Source of the DNA: Semisulcospira habei
Taxonomy: Eukaryota > Mollusca > Gastropoda > Semisulcospiridae
Length of the DNA stretch: 64,000 nt
Direction: 5' to 3'
NCBI GenBank assembly: GCA_036245525.1
Contig: BTPG01000004.1
Span: 17,364,131 to 17,428,130, forward strand
Made by a program: the position numbers and the translations under genes. Shown one piece after another: positions 21,654 to 31,845 of this stretch. Under the pieces are notes generated by a model. The model searched no databases, was not told the origin of the DNA, and saw nothing but the letters and a program-made list of their open reading frames with translations. Every line of letters begins with the position of its first letter. Positions within the stretch are counted from its first letter, which is position 1.

Positions 21654-22262
21654 TGCAAGGCGCAGTACAGCAGGAAAAATGACTACCTTTTGTTTTCATG
21701 ACTTTCTTATCTAGTGTGTGATGCAAAACTTTGTGAGATCTGTTTTTTTCTCTTTATTTCCACCTTATCCTGCTGGCTACTGGTTTGTCACAACTATAGT
21801 GTGTTTGGTGTCAGTGTGTTGGGCAGAATGTCCGCTTTTAAACAAACAAAGCTTTACTCACAAACCAGATAGGTGATGCTAGCGCTGGCAGAATTGTATA
21901 ACAAACCAAGGGGAATTACTCAGCGCTGGACAGAACAGTTAGATCCCCTGCCCCCGCCTATCAGGCACCCATTCGCCAGCCCACAGAGAAATACGCAGGT
22001 ATAGAACAAGACGATCATCTACATCCCTACCCCCGGCCTATCAGGCACCCATTCGCCAGCCCCCAGAGAAATACGCAGGTATAGAACAAGACGATCATCT
22101 ACATCCCTAAGGGGATCTAACTGTTCTGTCCAGCGCTGAGTAATTCCCCTTGGTTTGTTAAACAAAGCTTTGCATCACACACTTGAACGGTACATAAGAA
22201 ATTCATGAAAAACAAAATGTAGTCATTTTCCCTGCTGTACTGCGCCTGGAACAAACTAAGTG
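21654..22262. repeat. Fold-back structure P2/P3 with 80-bp tandem core
   Basis: The outer arms 21654-21735 and 22162-22253 are inverted ('ggcgcagtacagcagg' / 'cctgctgtactgcgcc'). The inner arms 21901-21949 and 22109-22160 are perfect inverted repeats ('ccaaggggaattactcagcg' opposite its complement). The core holds two 80-bp direct units starting 'gcctatcaggcaccc' at 21956 and 22036. This nested layout resembles fold-back transposons. No coding content. Confidence 0.85.
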
Positions 22263-23740
22263 GCCACTTCTAGCGCTGGGCCAAACAGCCGAGGTGATTG
22301 ATTTGTCATGACGCAAGTTTTAGTTTTTACGTATTCATTTAGTTTTACATGATATGAGTTTCACTTCATAGGCTTGAGAAAATTGTGTCAAAACTAGAAC
22401 TCCATAGTACAATTTCAGTCTTGCTATAATTTGTGTGAAAGCAGGTTGCAGGTGACCAGTGTCAACTTCTTAAAGCGCGTCGATGTGTGTGTGCGTGCAT
22501 GCACGCGCGCTCCAAACATCTCCAAGAGGCGCCTGGAGTGCGCATGAGGATCTATTCCTCCTGGAGATGCGCGCATGTTTGTGTGAGAGAGAGGGCCACT
22601 CGTGCAAGAGAGAATGCCGTCATATTTTAGAGCTCATTCAGATGTTGGAGCCTGCACTGCAGGGAGTTAGCACTTTATAAATTTAATTATTATTATATTT
22701 AGAGTATTAGGTCAGTATCTCCGTAGTGACGGAGTTGCCTCTTTTACGTCACCGCCGGTCTGACTTTCTCTAGAAGTAAAGTTTTTTTTAGTGTTTTAAT
22801 GCTTTTCTGAAAAGAATTAATTTTTACTAAAGAAGTTGAAAGGATGAAAAGCTGGCTAACGAACTTATCCAATGTCTTTCTCCAAACTAGCTATAGGTTC
22901 AAGTAATTATGACAAAAATTACGGTCTCTAATCTGGGTCAACCGACTTCCTATAAACGGTTGTTTATGTCTTCAATGTGTCATTCAATATGCTCGGAGGT
23001 TGTCTTAGCCGCCACCCACTTAAGAAAGTATTTCACCAAGACCAAGTTTTAAATTCAAGCTTGTGTGTACAGAAATATCAAAGATAAGAACTCTTGTTTA
23101 CATACATGCACGCATACATTCGCACATACGGCGCTTCACGCCAAATGTACTTTCAGCAGCGAAGTTAGCTAGACATGACGTAATTTTTATCTTGTTGCTT
23201 CAATTAGAGGTTTAGCCTGCTTGCCTTGACATGGACATGCTATTAAATTCGCCCCACTGCGACCTTTCCTAAAAGCTCCTTTCTATAAATAGAAGGGACT
23301 TAAAAGACTTAAAAGAAAACTGAAGTCCAAAATGGGATCAAACCATTCAAGTGACTGCATGGATATTGCAAAACTGGCCGAAGTGAGTCTTTGTTTTGGG
23401 TCATCTGGGTTTTTAGTTTTAGCCATTGGCGGCCCGTCATGAAACATGCATCAATTGGTATTTCTCTGAGACTAAGCAAGCCACAGTCTTCTGTAAATGT
23501 TCAGACTTGGCCCAAGGGTACTTTCCACAGTATAAACACCAATTTCAGTGACCTCTCTTAAAGTCAACTCTACAGGATTCAGTAATCAGACATGCATTTT
23601 ATTTTCAGATGGTGTGAGAAGGTGCCATGGTAGTGCAACAGACATACACATAGGCCACGTTTTAACTAAATGGCTTACTCAGTTACTGGATCAATTGATC
23701 GCGATGGGAATAAGCAGAGGTGGGAGGCGGCAAAGCGAGC
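22263..23740. other. Intron sequence
   Basis: No supported gene. A perfect TATA-like 'ctataaatag' (23283-23292) precedes an ATG with a good donor (23332-23382), but no following exon joins in frame. About 22846-22890 resembles 12935-12970, beside the hAT-ended element, so part belongs to a dispersed repeat. Confidence 0.5.
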
Positions 23741-23741
23741 A

Positions 23742-24538
23742 CACACAGACTGACAGTGAATTAGTACAGTTTTAGTTTCTCTGCAAGCTGCTGAACCCTC
23801 TGGCTATCAGTACTGCCTGACATTGTGATGATTCCTGCAGGACACAGACTGACAGTGATTAGTATAGTTTTAGTTTCTCTGCAAGCTGCTAAACCCTCTG
23901 GCTATCAGTACTGCCTGACATTGTGATGATTCCTGCAGGACACAGACTGACAGTGATTAGTATAGTTTTAGTTTCTCTGCAAGCTGCTAAACCCTCTGGC
24001 TATCAGTACTGCCTGGCATTGTGATGATTCCTGCAGGACACAGACTGACAGTGATTAGTATAGTTTTAGTTTCTCTGCAAGCTGCTAAACCCTCTGGCTA
24101 TCAGTACTGCCTGGCATTGTGATGATTCCTGCAGGACACAGACTGACAGTGATTAGTATAGTTTTAGTTTCTCTGCAAGCTGCTAAACCCTCTGGCTATC
24201 AGTACTGCCTGGCATTGTGATGATTCCTGCAGGACACAGACTGACAGTGATTAGTATAGTTTTAGTTTCTCTGCAAGCTGCTAAACCCTCTGGCTATCAG
24301 TACTGCCTGGCATTGTGATGATTCCTGCAGGACACAGACTGACAGTGATTAGTATAGTTTTATTTTAGTTTCTTTGCAAGCTGCTATACCCTCTGGCTAT
24401 CAGTACTGCCTGACATTGTGATGATTCCTGCAGGACACAGACTGACAGTGATTAGTATAGTTTTATTTTAGTTTCTTTGCAAGCTGCTTAACCCTCTGGC
24501 TATCAGTACTGCCTGACATTGTGATGATTCCTGCAGGA
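23742..24538. repeat. 98-bp minisatellite, eight units
   Basis: Units begin 'gacacagactgacagtg' at 23841, 23939, 24037, 24135, 24233, 24331 and 24434, preceded by a diverged first unit from about 23742. The period is 98 bp, except the 103-bp unit at 24331-24433. The last two units share an inserted 'tttta' (…gttttattttag…). Neighbouring units are almost identical. The second half of every unit equals the left half of the MITE that closes the array. Confidence 0.95.
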
Positions 24539-24581
24539 ATCATTGCGACTTATAGTGCAATACAGACAGCCAAAGGGTTAA
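24488..24581. mobile_element. 94-bp TTAA MITE at the end of the minisatellite
   Basis: TTAA at 24488-24491 and 24578-24581 bounds a palindromic element: CCCTCTGGCTATC on the left and GACAGCCAAAGGG on the right, with centre 'attcctgcaggaat'. Only the last tandem unit has its right half. In all other units the copy stops at the palindrome centre. Confidence 0.85.
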
Positions 24582-25230
24582 TCATACCTGTTGTCATCAG
24601 ATTTATCATATTAAGTAGAAACTAGAATGTAGTGCATGTTTTGTGATTTTGTTAAAACTACAATTTCTTTTGTTATGAAACGTTATAAAATATATGTTGT
24701 GTAATGGTTATATATGGTATAGATCTGTCATTTCTGTCTACCATCTTAGAATTTTTAATTAACTTTTTTTCCGGTCAAAGCAACATCAACTTCAAACATT
24801 GGACATTAATTTCAACTAAATTGTCCATGACAGAAGAAAATTAAACTAATTTTGATTGCAATATTAAGTTTCATTCTGATTCAAATATTCAGTTTGCTAC
24901 ACTGTTAAGTCAGTCGGGCCAAGATGCTTGTAAACATATTGTTTATTTTTACAAGTATAGTTTGCCTGATCACTTAAGCTTGCCTCATGTTTTTTTGTTG
25001 TTGCACATAACATTTTAATAAGACATACATGTTTTGTAACCATCTGTTGCAGAAGTGTTTATGTTTGAAAAGTGATGGCAGCTACTGGCTAGTTTAGGGC
25101 TTTCAAGCAATGTAGAGCAAACCTGCTTTTAGTTGCAAGTTATTAAAATGCTAACTGGCTGCATGCATGAACTTTTACCCCCCCCCCCCCCTCCTCTCCA
25201 TTACACTTAAGGTTTTATTTGATACTATTT
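24582..25230. other. Intron sequence
   Basis: A+T-rich host intron with a C run at 25179-25190. No motif was recognised. Confidence 0.5.
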
Positions 25231-25433
25231 TTAACCCATTCAATCCAGAGGCTGATTTTGTCAGATTTGCTTGAAGGCTACATTACAAATTTTGCGACAG
25301 ATTAACCATTTTAGTTTATGGGTAGTGCCAGAATAGCTTGGTGTCTCAGGTGCCAAGCTATTCTGGCACTACCCTTGAATTATCATAGTCAAATTAATTT
25401 CAAGCATGTGTGTATTAGGATGAAAAGGGTTAA
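25231..25433. mobile_element. TTAA MITE, family M1
   Basis: TTAACCCATT is at the left edge and GGGTTAA at the right edge (25427-25433). The central hairpin has 'gggtagtgccagaatagc' and 'gctattctggcactaccc'. Non-coding. Confidence 0.85.
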
Positions 25434-25807
25434 TAAGGACAATTCATATGAGATTCTCTTCTTTCTTTTCATAACCAATGTTGTTTGTGCCAAATCCTGT
25501 ATGTTTAGGAGGAAATTTAGTCTCCAATCGAATTATGTCAGTATATTCTGTTAATCTGTATGTAAGTTATTTATGGGAGCAGGTAAAAAATGTGCTGTGT
25601 ACAAAATCTGTTATGTTTACAGATCCTATTGCCAGTACCTGAACATCTGTGTGTATGTACATTCAGAGATGGTTTTTGTATGTCATGTATCAGAACAATT
25701 GTTTTCTTAATTCAATAATTGTGGGCTTTTTTTTTTTTTTTTACATTTTGTGTATTGTTACAGACAGGTTTCTTTTTTGTGTGAGGGGGGGGGGGGGGGG
25801 GATGTAA

Positions 25808-26016
25808 TTAATCCATTGAATCCTGCCTGAGAGTGATTTTTTTTTTTTAACTTCAGATTGCCCTGTGAAAGGTATGTTATGGGTAAGGATATATAGATCA
25901 ACCATTTTAGTTCAAGGGTGGTGACAGAGCTGTGCACCAAGCTGTTCTGGTACTATTCTTGAGATATCATGGTCAAATTATTTCAGGCAGTAATGTATCA
26001 GGATGGAAAGGGTTAA
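25808..26016. mobile_element. TTAA MITE, family M1, diverged
   Basis: TTAATCC (25808) to GGGTTAA (26010-26016). The hairpin 'ttcaagggtggtgac' / 'gtactattcttgaga' is eroded. A G run (25787-25801) lies just outside. Confidence 0.7.
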
Positions 26017-26335
26017 ATGAGATAATCATTGTCCTTCATTTCGGTATAGTTAGTGTTTTCTTTTCATAAAACTGAAAATCAGATTAAACTTGTGCATCAC
26101 TGTGAATCGGAGTTCAGGTCTTTCTTTTTAAGTTGTGTTTTGAGTTACATATTTTGATGAACGTTTGATTTGATAACTATCAGATTAATATATATATATG
26201 TTTGCATGATGGCTTTTTCCTCAGAAAAAAAGCTGGATTAAATTACCAATATCCAAATCTGGGACACTACTATTCATGTTGGAAAAAGGTTGGCAGAATA
26301 TTTGCTACATGTTGGCACCAGAATGGATTAAGCAT

Positions 26336-26720
26336 GGCACTATATTGGCAGCCAATATTCACCATCCTGGCCCTAGGATGGATCCATCTTGGCACTATAT
26401 TGGCAGCCAATATTCACCATCCTGGCCCTAGGATGGATCCATCTTGGCACTATATTGGCAGCCAATATTCACCATACTGGTTCTAGGATGGATCCAGCTT
26501 GGCACTATATTTAATTGGTAGCCAACATTCACCCGATACTGGGCCAACAATGGATCCAGCTTGGCAGCCAACATTTACCCGATATTGGGCCAACAATGGG
26601 CCATTTTGCGCTTCCAATATTGGACCAATATTGCCACCCATATATCGGCCCAATATCTGAGCCAATATTGGGCCAATATTGGACCTATATTGGTGTGCTG
26701 GCTGGGACCATCATTCAAGA
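26336..26720. repeat. 55-bp tandem units and ATTGGGCCAATATTGG array
   Basis: Three units start 'ggcactatattggcagcc' at 26336, 26391 and 26446, followed by diverged units rich in the palindromic word 'ttgggccaatattgg'. A similar short patch is at 19832-19875. Open frames across it reflect the repeat and are not genes. Confidence 0.85.
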
Positions 26721-27111
26721 GGCTGCAGACTTGTCACACTTACTGCCCTTTAATAGTTAGTTGTCTTGAGAGAGAACCGGTCTTTTAAGACCACCACTCA
26801 AAACTCTACTGTCCATGTAAATGCGGTGACTGACCTCTATTATAATGTGTACATACTTTTAATTTCCAACCAATGCCCAAGGATTGCACCTTATTAGCTT
26901 GTCATTAGACAATGACAGCTCAACGGTATTCCATGATTAGCTTGGTGCCTCTCTAGGTGCCAAGCTGACCAGGCACTACCTTCGAGTCATCATGTTCATT
27001 CCATCACCCATGCAGATAGTTCCAAAACATGAATGTGAAGGGATACTACCATCGATCAAACAAATGGGTTAGTCTGTCAATCAAAGGGGTAGTTCGATAA
27101 ACCTTACTTAC
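26721..27111. other. Intron sequence with partial M1 hairpin
   Basis: Contains 'gattagcttggtgcc' and 'ggtgccaagctgaccaggc' (26936-26980), a decayed M1 MITE core. Nothing else was recognised. Confidence 0.5.
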
Positions 27112-27159
27112 AGACAAACACACTCTTTCCATTTCCTCTCTCGATAACCCTCGCTTCTG
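27112..27159 (-). CDS. Host gene exon C (48-nt)
   Basis: A short minus-strand exon with near-ideal signals: acceptor 'tgttttgtattacag' above 27159 and donor GTAAGT at 27111-27106. It is 48 nt, phase 0 at both ends, encoding QKRGLSREEMERVCLS. Exons of this size are often alternatively included. The flanking exons join in frame with or without it. Confidence 0.75.
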
Positions 27160-27342
27160 CTGTAATACAAAACAATGAAGCAGAATGTGAACTGTTTCCC
27201 AACAAGGCTCAGGCACCAAAAAAAAAAAAAGAAGCTACAAAATCTGTAGCTAAAACATTTATCCCACTGTGTAGATGTAGATTTTACAATTCTGAAACTC
27301 AAAATTTAGACATGCCAGCACCACAACACATAAATCTGAGAT

Positions 27343-27558
27343 TTAACCCTTCAGTGCCAATGGATGCAAAATTTTATCTTTGAAAGCAGGGCTAATATTT
27401 AACACAAAATAATCCCATCAATTCAAAGACCATGGACATGAATTGGGTCAGCAAGAGACAAAGAACATCATGAGCCCCGCAAATGCAGGGGCTCATGTGG
27501 TCCTTTGCCTCTTGCAGTGGGGCGATGTTCCCATTTTTTCTGGCAGTGAAGGGGTTAA
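27343..27558. mobile_element. TTAA MITE, family M2
   Basis: TTAACCCTTCAGTGCCA at the left mirrors TGGCAGTGAAGGGGTTAA at the right. The internal hairpin is 'catgagccccgc' / 'gcaggggctcatg'. It differs from M1 in its inner sequence but shares the TTAA-CCC design. A partial relative lies near 10720. Confidence 0.85.
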
Positions 27559-27797
27559 ATTAAGCAAATTAATTCACACTGCATACACCACAACTTCCTT
27601 CTTCAATGGCTTTCAATTTATGACATCAACATTCACAGCTGACGACGACAGTTTGGGATTTGAGTATTAGGTCTTGTGTACGAGGTGTAAAAGACAAGCT
27701 AATCTGGCACCACCCTTGAACTATAATAATCCATCTCTCTTCTGTGGTGACTTCATGGTGAATATGTTGCACAAACAAATTTGTTTTGGCATACTAC

Positions 27798-27954
27798 TCT
27801 TCTTTCTTTCTTCTTTTGCTTCCTGCGCTCTTTCCTAGAAAGCGTGCCACCATCATGGTATCTGGGCTTGCTGGCATCTGTCTCATGAACACCATAGGCT
27901 GTGCTTTCATACACCTCTGCCATTTCTGCTCTCTCTAGCTCCTCTTTTTTCTGC
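27798..27954 (-). CDS. Host gene exon B
   Basis: A 157-nt minus-strand exon. The acceptor 'attatttgcag' is above 27954. The donor is GTAGTA at 27797 or GTATGC at 27794, and both keep phase 0. The first base completes the codon left by exon A. The peptide runs QKKEELERAEMAEVYES, then a Tyr/His part with ETDASKPRYHDGG, then TLSRKERRKQKKKE, a strongly basic stretch that could be a nuclear localisation signal or a membrane/actin-binding patch. The terminal repeat of DIRS copy A begins only about 26 bp upstream of this acceptor. Confidence 0.8.
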
Positions 27955-27980
27955 CTGCAAATAATTTTTTTAAAAAAAAC

Positions 27981-28345
27981 ATTAATTTTTCTCTAAAATA
28001 TATTTTTTTCAAAAAATATTTAACGATGGCATTACTAATAGAAGGTAAGCTAGCTCACCTGATTTCAGCTTAAGTCTGTTGTGTGAATCAGCACAACTGG
28101 GGAGGCGACTCCGGGGAGTCGTTCACTAAACGCAGTGCCGGGCGACCTCCCCTCCCTTCCCATAACACCCTATGGGCTGACCTACCAGTTTCATGCTAAG
28201 CAAACTGGTGGCAAGCGGGGCAGGCAGGAGGGCCCTTCGAGTAATGCCATTGGTAAATATTTTTCAAAAAAATATATTTTAGAGAAAAATTAATTTGTTT
28301 CCCCAAAACCCTCACTGATGGCATTACTAATAATAACGAAAAGGT
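27981..28345. repeat. Left terminal repeat of DIRS copy A
   Basis: A palindromic unit: 'ttctctaaaatatattttt' at 27989 is mirrored by 'aaaaatatattttagagaa' at 28276. The middle (28047-28235) reappears in reverse complement at 36620-36790. The inner edge repeats 'gatggcattactaat'. Equivalent ends are at 50280-50640 and 59380-59725. Confidence 0.8.
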
Positions 28346-28664
28346 GGAGGGTGCCGCCCACCATACCCCATGACGGTAACATGCTTAGTAAGGTGCCATG
28401 GGCACTTACTTACTTACTTACTTATGCCTTGCACCCCTACTGGGGCATAGGCCGCCTACAAAGGATCTCCAAGAGTCTCTGTCCCGGGCTCTCCTTTCCA
28501 CTTGGTTCCAGGTCATCTTCATGGTCTTAAGGTCTGCATCCAGTTCCCGGCGCCATGTGTTTCTTGGTCTGCCTCTTTTACGCGTGCCCTGTGGATTCCA
28601 TGTTAGGGCTTGCCTGGTGATGTTGTCTGCTGGCTTACGTAAGGTGTGCCCTATCCATCTCCAA

Positions 28665-28848
28665 TTTTTCATTTCATTCAGTCCTCTCTGCGCCGTCTGG
28701 TGCTTGAGGCGACTAATTTCCCTTGTTGTCGTTTCCGTAGCAAGTTTCTTTTTACAGGGTGGAGTCGCTAGCCCCACGCCTAACCCTCCTCCTTTATCCT
28801 GACTTGGGACAGGCAGTTAAGCCCCTAAAGGGGCCTCCCTGGTGGAGT
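28665..28848 (-). mobile_element. 184-bp insertion resembling the LINE's own 5' end
   Basis: Flanked by the 13-bp direct repeat 'tatccatctccaa' (28652-28664 and 28849-28861). On the minus strand the insert begins 'actccaccagggaggcccc' and continues 'cccaagtcaggataaaggag', matching the LINE's own 5' leader (31690-31809). It then differs. It splits the RT C-terminal region of the LINE. Confidence 0.85.
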
Positions 28849-31347
28849 TATCCATCTCCAACGTCGTTGTTTAATTTCGTCTTCTGCAGGCAGCTGGTTG
28901 GTTCTGTTCCAGAGTTCGTTGTTGCTGATGGTCTCTGGCCAATGGATATTTAGGATCTTGCGCAGGCAGTTGTTAATGAAGACTTGTATTCTCTTTGTGA
29001 TGGCAACTGTTGTTCTCCAAGTTTCTGCTCCGTATAGAAGAACTGCCTTGACATTGGTGTTGAAGATCCTGACTTTGGTCTTGGTTGATAGTTCTTTGGA
29101 TCTCCAGATGTTTCTCAATTGTATAAATGCTGTTCGTGCTTTCCCTATCCTTTGCTTGACATCTGTATCTGAGCCTCCCTGTTTGTCGATGACGCTACCC
29201 AAATAAGTAAAGGCATCCACCTCCTCCAGTGCTTCTTTGTCAAGCGTAATCGGGTTGGTGGTGGCTGTGTTTGTCTTGAGTATCTTACTCTTGCCTTTGT
29301 GAATATTGAGGCCAACCTGTGCGGAGGTATCTGCTACTCTGGTTGTCATCTCCTGCATCTGCTGCTGAGTGTGTGATAGTAGGGCCAAGTCATCTGCGAA
29401 GTCCAGGTCAGTTAGCTGCTTCCAAGGTGTCCACTGGATTCCATTTCTTCTCTGAGCTGTAGAGGTCTTCATAATCCAGTCAATCGCCAGTAGAAAGAGG
29501 AATGGCGAGAGAAGACATCCTTGTCTGACGCCTGTCCTCACCTGGAATGCCTCAGTGAGTTGCCCTCCATGTACCACTTTACAACTTAGATCCTGATATG
29601 AGTTCCTGATAATGGTGGAGATTTTTTCAGGTATCCCATAGTGCCTTAGGAGCTTCCATTGGGTCTCTCTGTCCACGCTGTCAAATGCTTTCTCATAGTC
29701 AAGGAAATTGATGTACAGGGGTGAGTTCCACTCTAACGACTGCTCAATTATAATTCGCAGCGTGGCAATCTGGTCAGTGCAGGATCGATTTTTGCGAAAG
29801 CCAGCCTGTTGATCTCTAAGTAGGGCGTCGACTGGGTCTTTCATTCTGTTCAGCAGAACCCTATTGAATACTTTCCCCGGCACTGATAAGAGCGTGATCC
29901 CTCTGTAATTGGTGCAGTTACTAATGTCTCCTTTCTTCGGAATCTTAATAAGACATCCCTCTTTCCAGTCAGCTGGTATTTGTTCCTGTTCCCAGATCTT
30001 CTTAAATAGTGGGTATAGCATTCCCACTGTTGTTTCTAAGTCCGACTTCAGCGCCTCAGCTGGGATGCTGTCTGGTCCTGCTGCTTTTCCATTCCTGAGC
30101 TGCTTAATGGCCATCCTAATTTCTTCTCTTGTGGGTGGGCTGTCCTCTATAGGTAGGTACGCTTCAGCAGGTTCGATGTCTGGTGGGTTCTTCGGTGCTG
30201 GTCTATTCAGGAGCTCTTCAAAGTGTTCTTTCCACCTGTTTCTCTGTTCTTGATCGCCCATGATTGGTTTTCCTTCCTTGTCTTTGACCGGACGTTCGGG
30301 TCTACGGTACTTCCCTGCTAGCTTCTTGGTGGTGTTGTAAAGTTCTTTCATGTTGCCCTCTCTAACTGCTTGCTCTGCTTTGGTTGCCAGGTCGTCCACA
30401 TATTTCTGCTTGTCTGCTCTAATGCTCTTCTTCGTTCGTTTATTTGCGTCTGTGTACTCTGCTTGTGCCTTGGCTTTCTCTGCTCTTGTTCGACTGTTGT
30501 TGACGGCCATCTTTTTGTTCTTCCTCTCATAAATTTTACTCAGTGTGTCAACCGAGATCCATTCTTTATGTTGGTGCTTCTTGGGACCAAGCACTTCCTG
30601 GCAGGTTGATGTAACTGCTTCTTTAATTCCTTCCCACTTGCTCTCGAGGGTACCTTCCTCCTCTTCCAACAGCTCCTGTAACACTTGAAACTTGTTGCTG
30701 ATGGTCAACTTGAACTCTTGCAGCTTGGTAGTGTCTCTCAGGAAGGTGGTATTGTATTTCTGTTGTGCCCTGTGCGCTGTTGTCGAGTTCTTTTTTAGTT
30801 TCAGTTTTAGCTTGGCCACCACGAGATGGTGGTCCGAGGCCACGTCCGCTCCTCTCTTTGCTCTCACATCTTGCATGGACCTTCTGAATTTCTTACTGAT
30901 GCAGATGTGGTCAATCTGGTTCTTTGTTATGTGGTCTGGAGAAACCCATGTGGTCTTGTGAATGTTCTTGTGGGGGAAAACGCTGCCACCGATGATCAAG
31001 TTGTTTGATGCGCACAGGTCTGCCAGCCTCTCCCCATTGTCGTTTCTATCTCCTAGTCCATGGCGCCCCATGACTTCTTCATATCCAGAGTTATCCGTTC
31101 CTATCTTGGCATTAAGGTCTCCCATCAAAATGGTGAAGTCCTTTTCTGAATACTTCTCTATGATAGACCGTAGTCTCTCGTAAAACTGATCCTTGATGGT
31201 TTCATCACTGTCGTTGGTGGGTGCGTAACATTGAATAACGTTCATCTTGATTTTCTCCATCTTGGTACGGAAGGAAGCTGTAATAATTCTGGGTCCATGA
31301 GGTTCCCATCCTATGAGTGCTCTTTGTGCTTCTTTTGAGAGCATCAA
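28825..31347 (-). CDS. LINE ORF: endonuclease-reverse transcriptase
   Basis: An open frame of 840 codons. The APE endonuclease part holds [22 protein letters not shown] and ASDHHLV in the first 190 residues. A charged linker follows, then the reverse transcriptase with [47 protein letters not shown] and [11 protein letters not shown] (the catalytic Asp pair). The thumb region has [14 protein letters not shown] and LLYGAETWR, and the [10 protein letters not shown] motif follows. The enzyme would nick the target and prime cDNA synthesis on its own RNA. The frame ends in the inserted sequence (TPPGRPL) instead of the natural tail, which resumes at 28652 in another frame. A frame change also separates it from its N-terminal start at 31378-31821. 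Confidence 0.9.
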   Translation of the reverse strand: MMLSKEAQRALIGWEPHGPRIITASFRTKMEKIKMNVIQCYAPTNDSDETIKDQFYERLRSIIEKYSEKDFTILMGDLNAKIGTDNSGYEEVMGRHGLGDRNDNGERLADLCASNNLIIGGSVFPHKNIHKTTWVSPDHITKNQIDHICISKKFRRSMQDVRAKRGADVASDHHLVVAKLKLKLKKNSTTAHRAQQKYNTTFLRDTTKLQEFKLTISNKFQVLQELLEEEEGTLESKWEGIKEAVTSTCQEVLGPKKHQHKEWISVDTLSKIYERKNKKMAVNNSRTRAEKAKAQAEYTDANKRTKKSIRADKQKYVDDLATKAEQAVREGNMKELYNTTKKLAGKYRRPERPVKDKEGKPIMGDQEQRNRWKEHFEELLNRPAPKNPPDIEPAEAYLPIEDSPPTREEIRMAIKQLRNGKAAGPDSIPAEALKSDLETTVGMLYPLFKKIWEQEQIPADWKEGCLIKIPKKGDISNCTNYRGITLLSVPGKVFNRVLLNRMKDPVDALLRDQQAGFRKNRSCTDQIATLRIIIEQSLEWNSPLYINFLDYEKAFDSVDRETQWKLLRHYGIPEKISTIIRNSYQDLSCKVVHGGQLTEAFQVRTGVRQGCLLSPFLFLLAIDWIMKTSTAQRRNGIQWTPWKQLTDLDFADDLALLSHTQQQMQEMTTRVADTSAQVGLNIHKGKSKILKTNTATTNPITLDKEALEEVDAFTYLGSVIDKQGGSDTDVKQRIGKARTAFIQLRNIWRSKELSTKTKVRIFNTNVKAVLLYGAETWRTTVAITKRIQVFINNCLRKILNIHWPETISNNELWNRTNQLPAEDEIKQRRWRWITPPGRPL

Positions 31348-31845
31348 TGCAACTCCTTGTGTGTGAGGGGCGTTGTCCTATTCATGTCCAGAATACAACA
31401 GCTTCTCTCCTGATGCTAGTTGCTTCTGTCCAGATTGTGTCCATCTTGTCTCACTAACTCCAAGAAGGGCAAGATTGTAGTTCTTCATCTCCGCCGCTAC
31501 TTGAAATGTTTTTCCTGTCTCCCACATGGTTCTTACGTTCCATGTACCAATGCTGATTGCCCTGGTCGAAAGAAAGGGTATCGGCCTTGTAGCTTCCAGA
31601 GTCTTCTGGCTTTCACTACATGGTGTCATAAATCTTCTTGTTGAAGACCTCTCTCTTCCCAGGGCTGAGTTTTCTTTTTGATTCTCTGTTGGCGTTTCTG
31701 TAGCAGGAAGTGTTTTCCGGGGTAGGGTTGCTAGCCCTACGCCCAACCCTCCTCCTTTATCCGGGCTTGGGACCGGCAAGGTAACCTTTAGGGTACACCT
31801 CGGCGGAGTTGCCATGGGCACACTCCTGACGATTTCAACTAAGCG

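Larger units (their letters stand above)
28406..31809 (-). mobile_element. Near full-length LINE inserted in DIRS copy A
   Basis: It is bounded by the 12-bp direct repeat 'tgccatgggcac' (28394-28405 and 31810-31821) and ends on the minus strand in an (AAGT)n tail after the last codon. ORF pieces are 31378-31821 (start of the endonuclease, NVRTMWETGK, LGVSETRW), 28825-31347 (840 codons: endonuclease plus RT) and 28418-28777 (C-terminal tail). This family is widespread in aquatic invertebrates as an 'endonuclease-reverse transcriptase'. It is probably RTE-like, but the clade is not certain. The element is almost intact, broken by a stop near 31378 and an insertion at 28665-28848. Confidence 0.9.

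Noticed and set aside
23283..23382. TATA-like box followed by an ATG exon with a good donor
   Set aside because: The next strong acceptor (23608) gives an immediate stop in the required phase, and the upstream sequence is partly a dispersed repeat.
23742..24538. Regularly spaced repeats that could suggest a CRISPR array
   Set aside because: Whole 98-bp units repeat with no unique spacers, and the context is an animal intron. It is a minisatellite.
26202..26788. Overlapping open frames of 75-94 codons
   Set aside because: They are produced by the 55-bp tandem units and the ATTGGGCCAATATTGG array.
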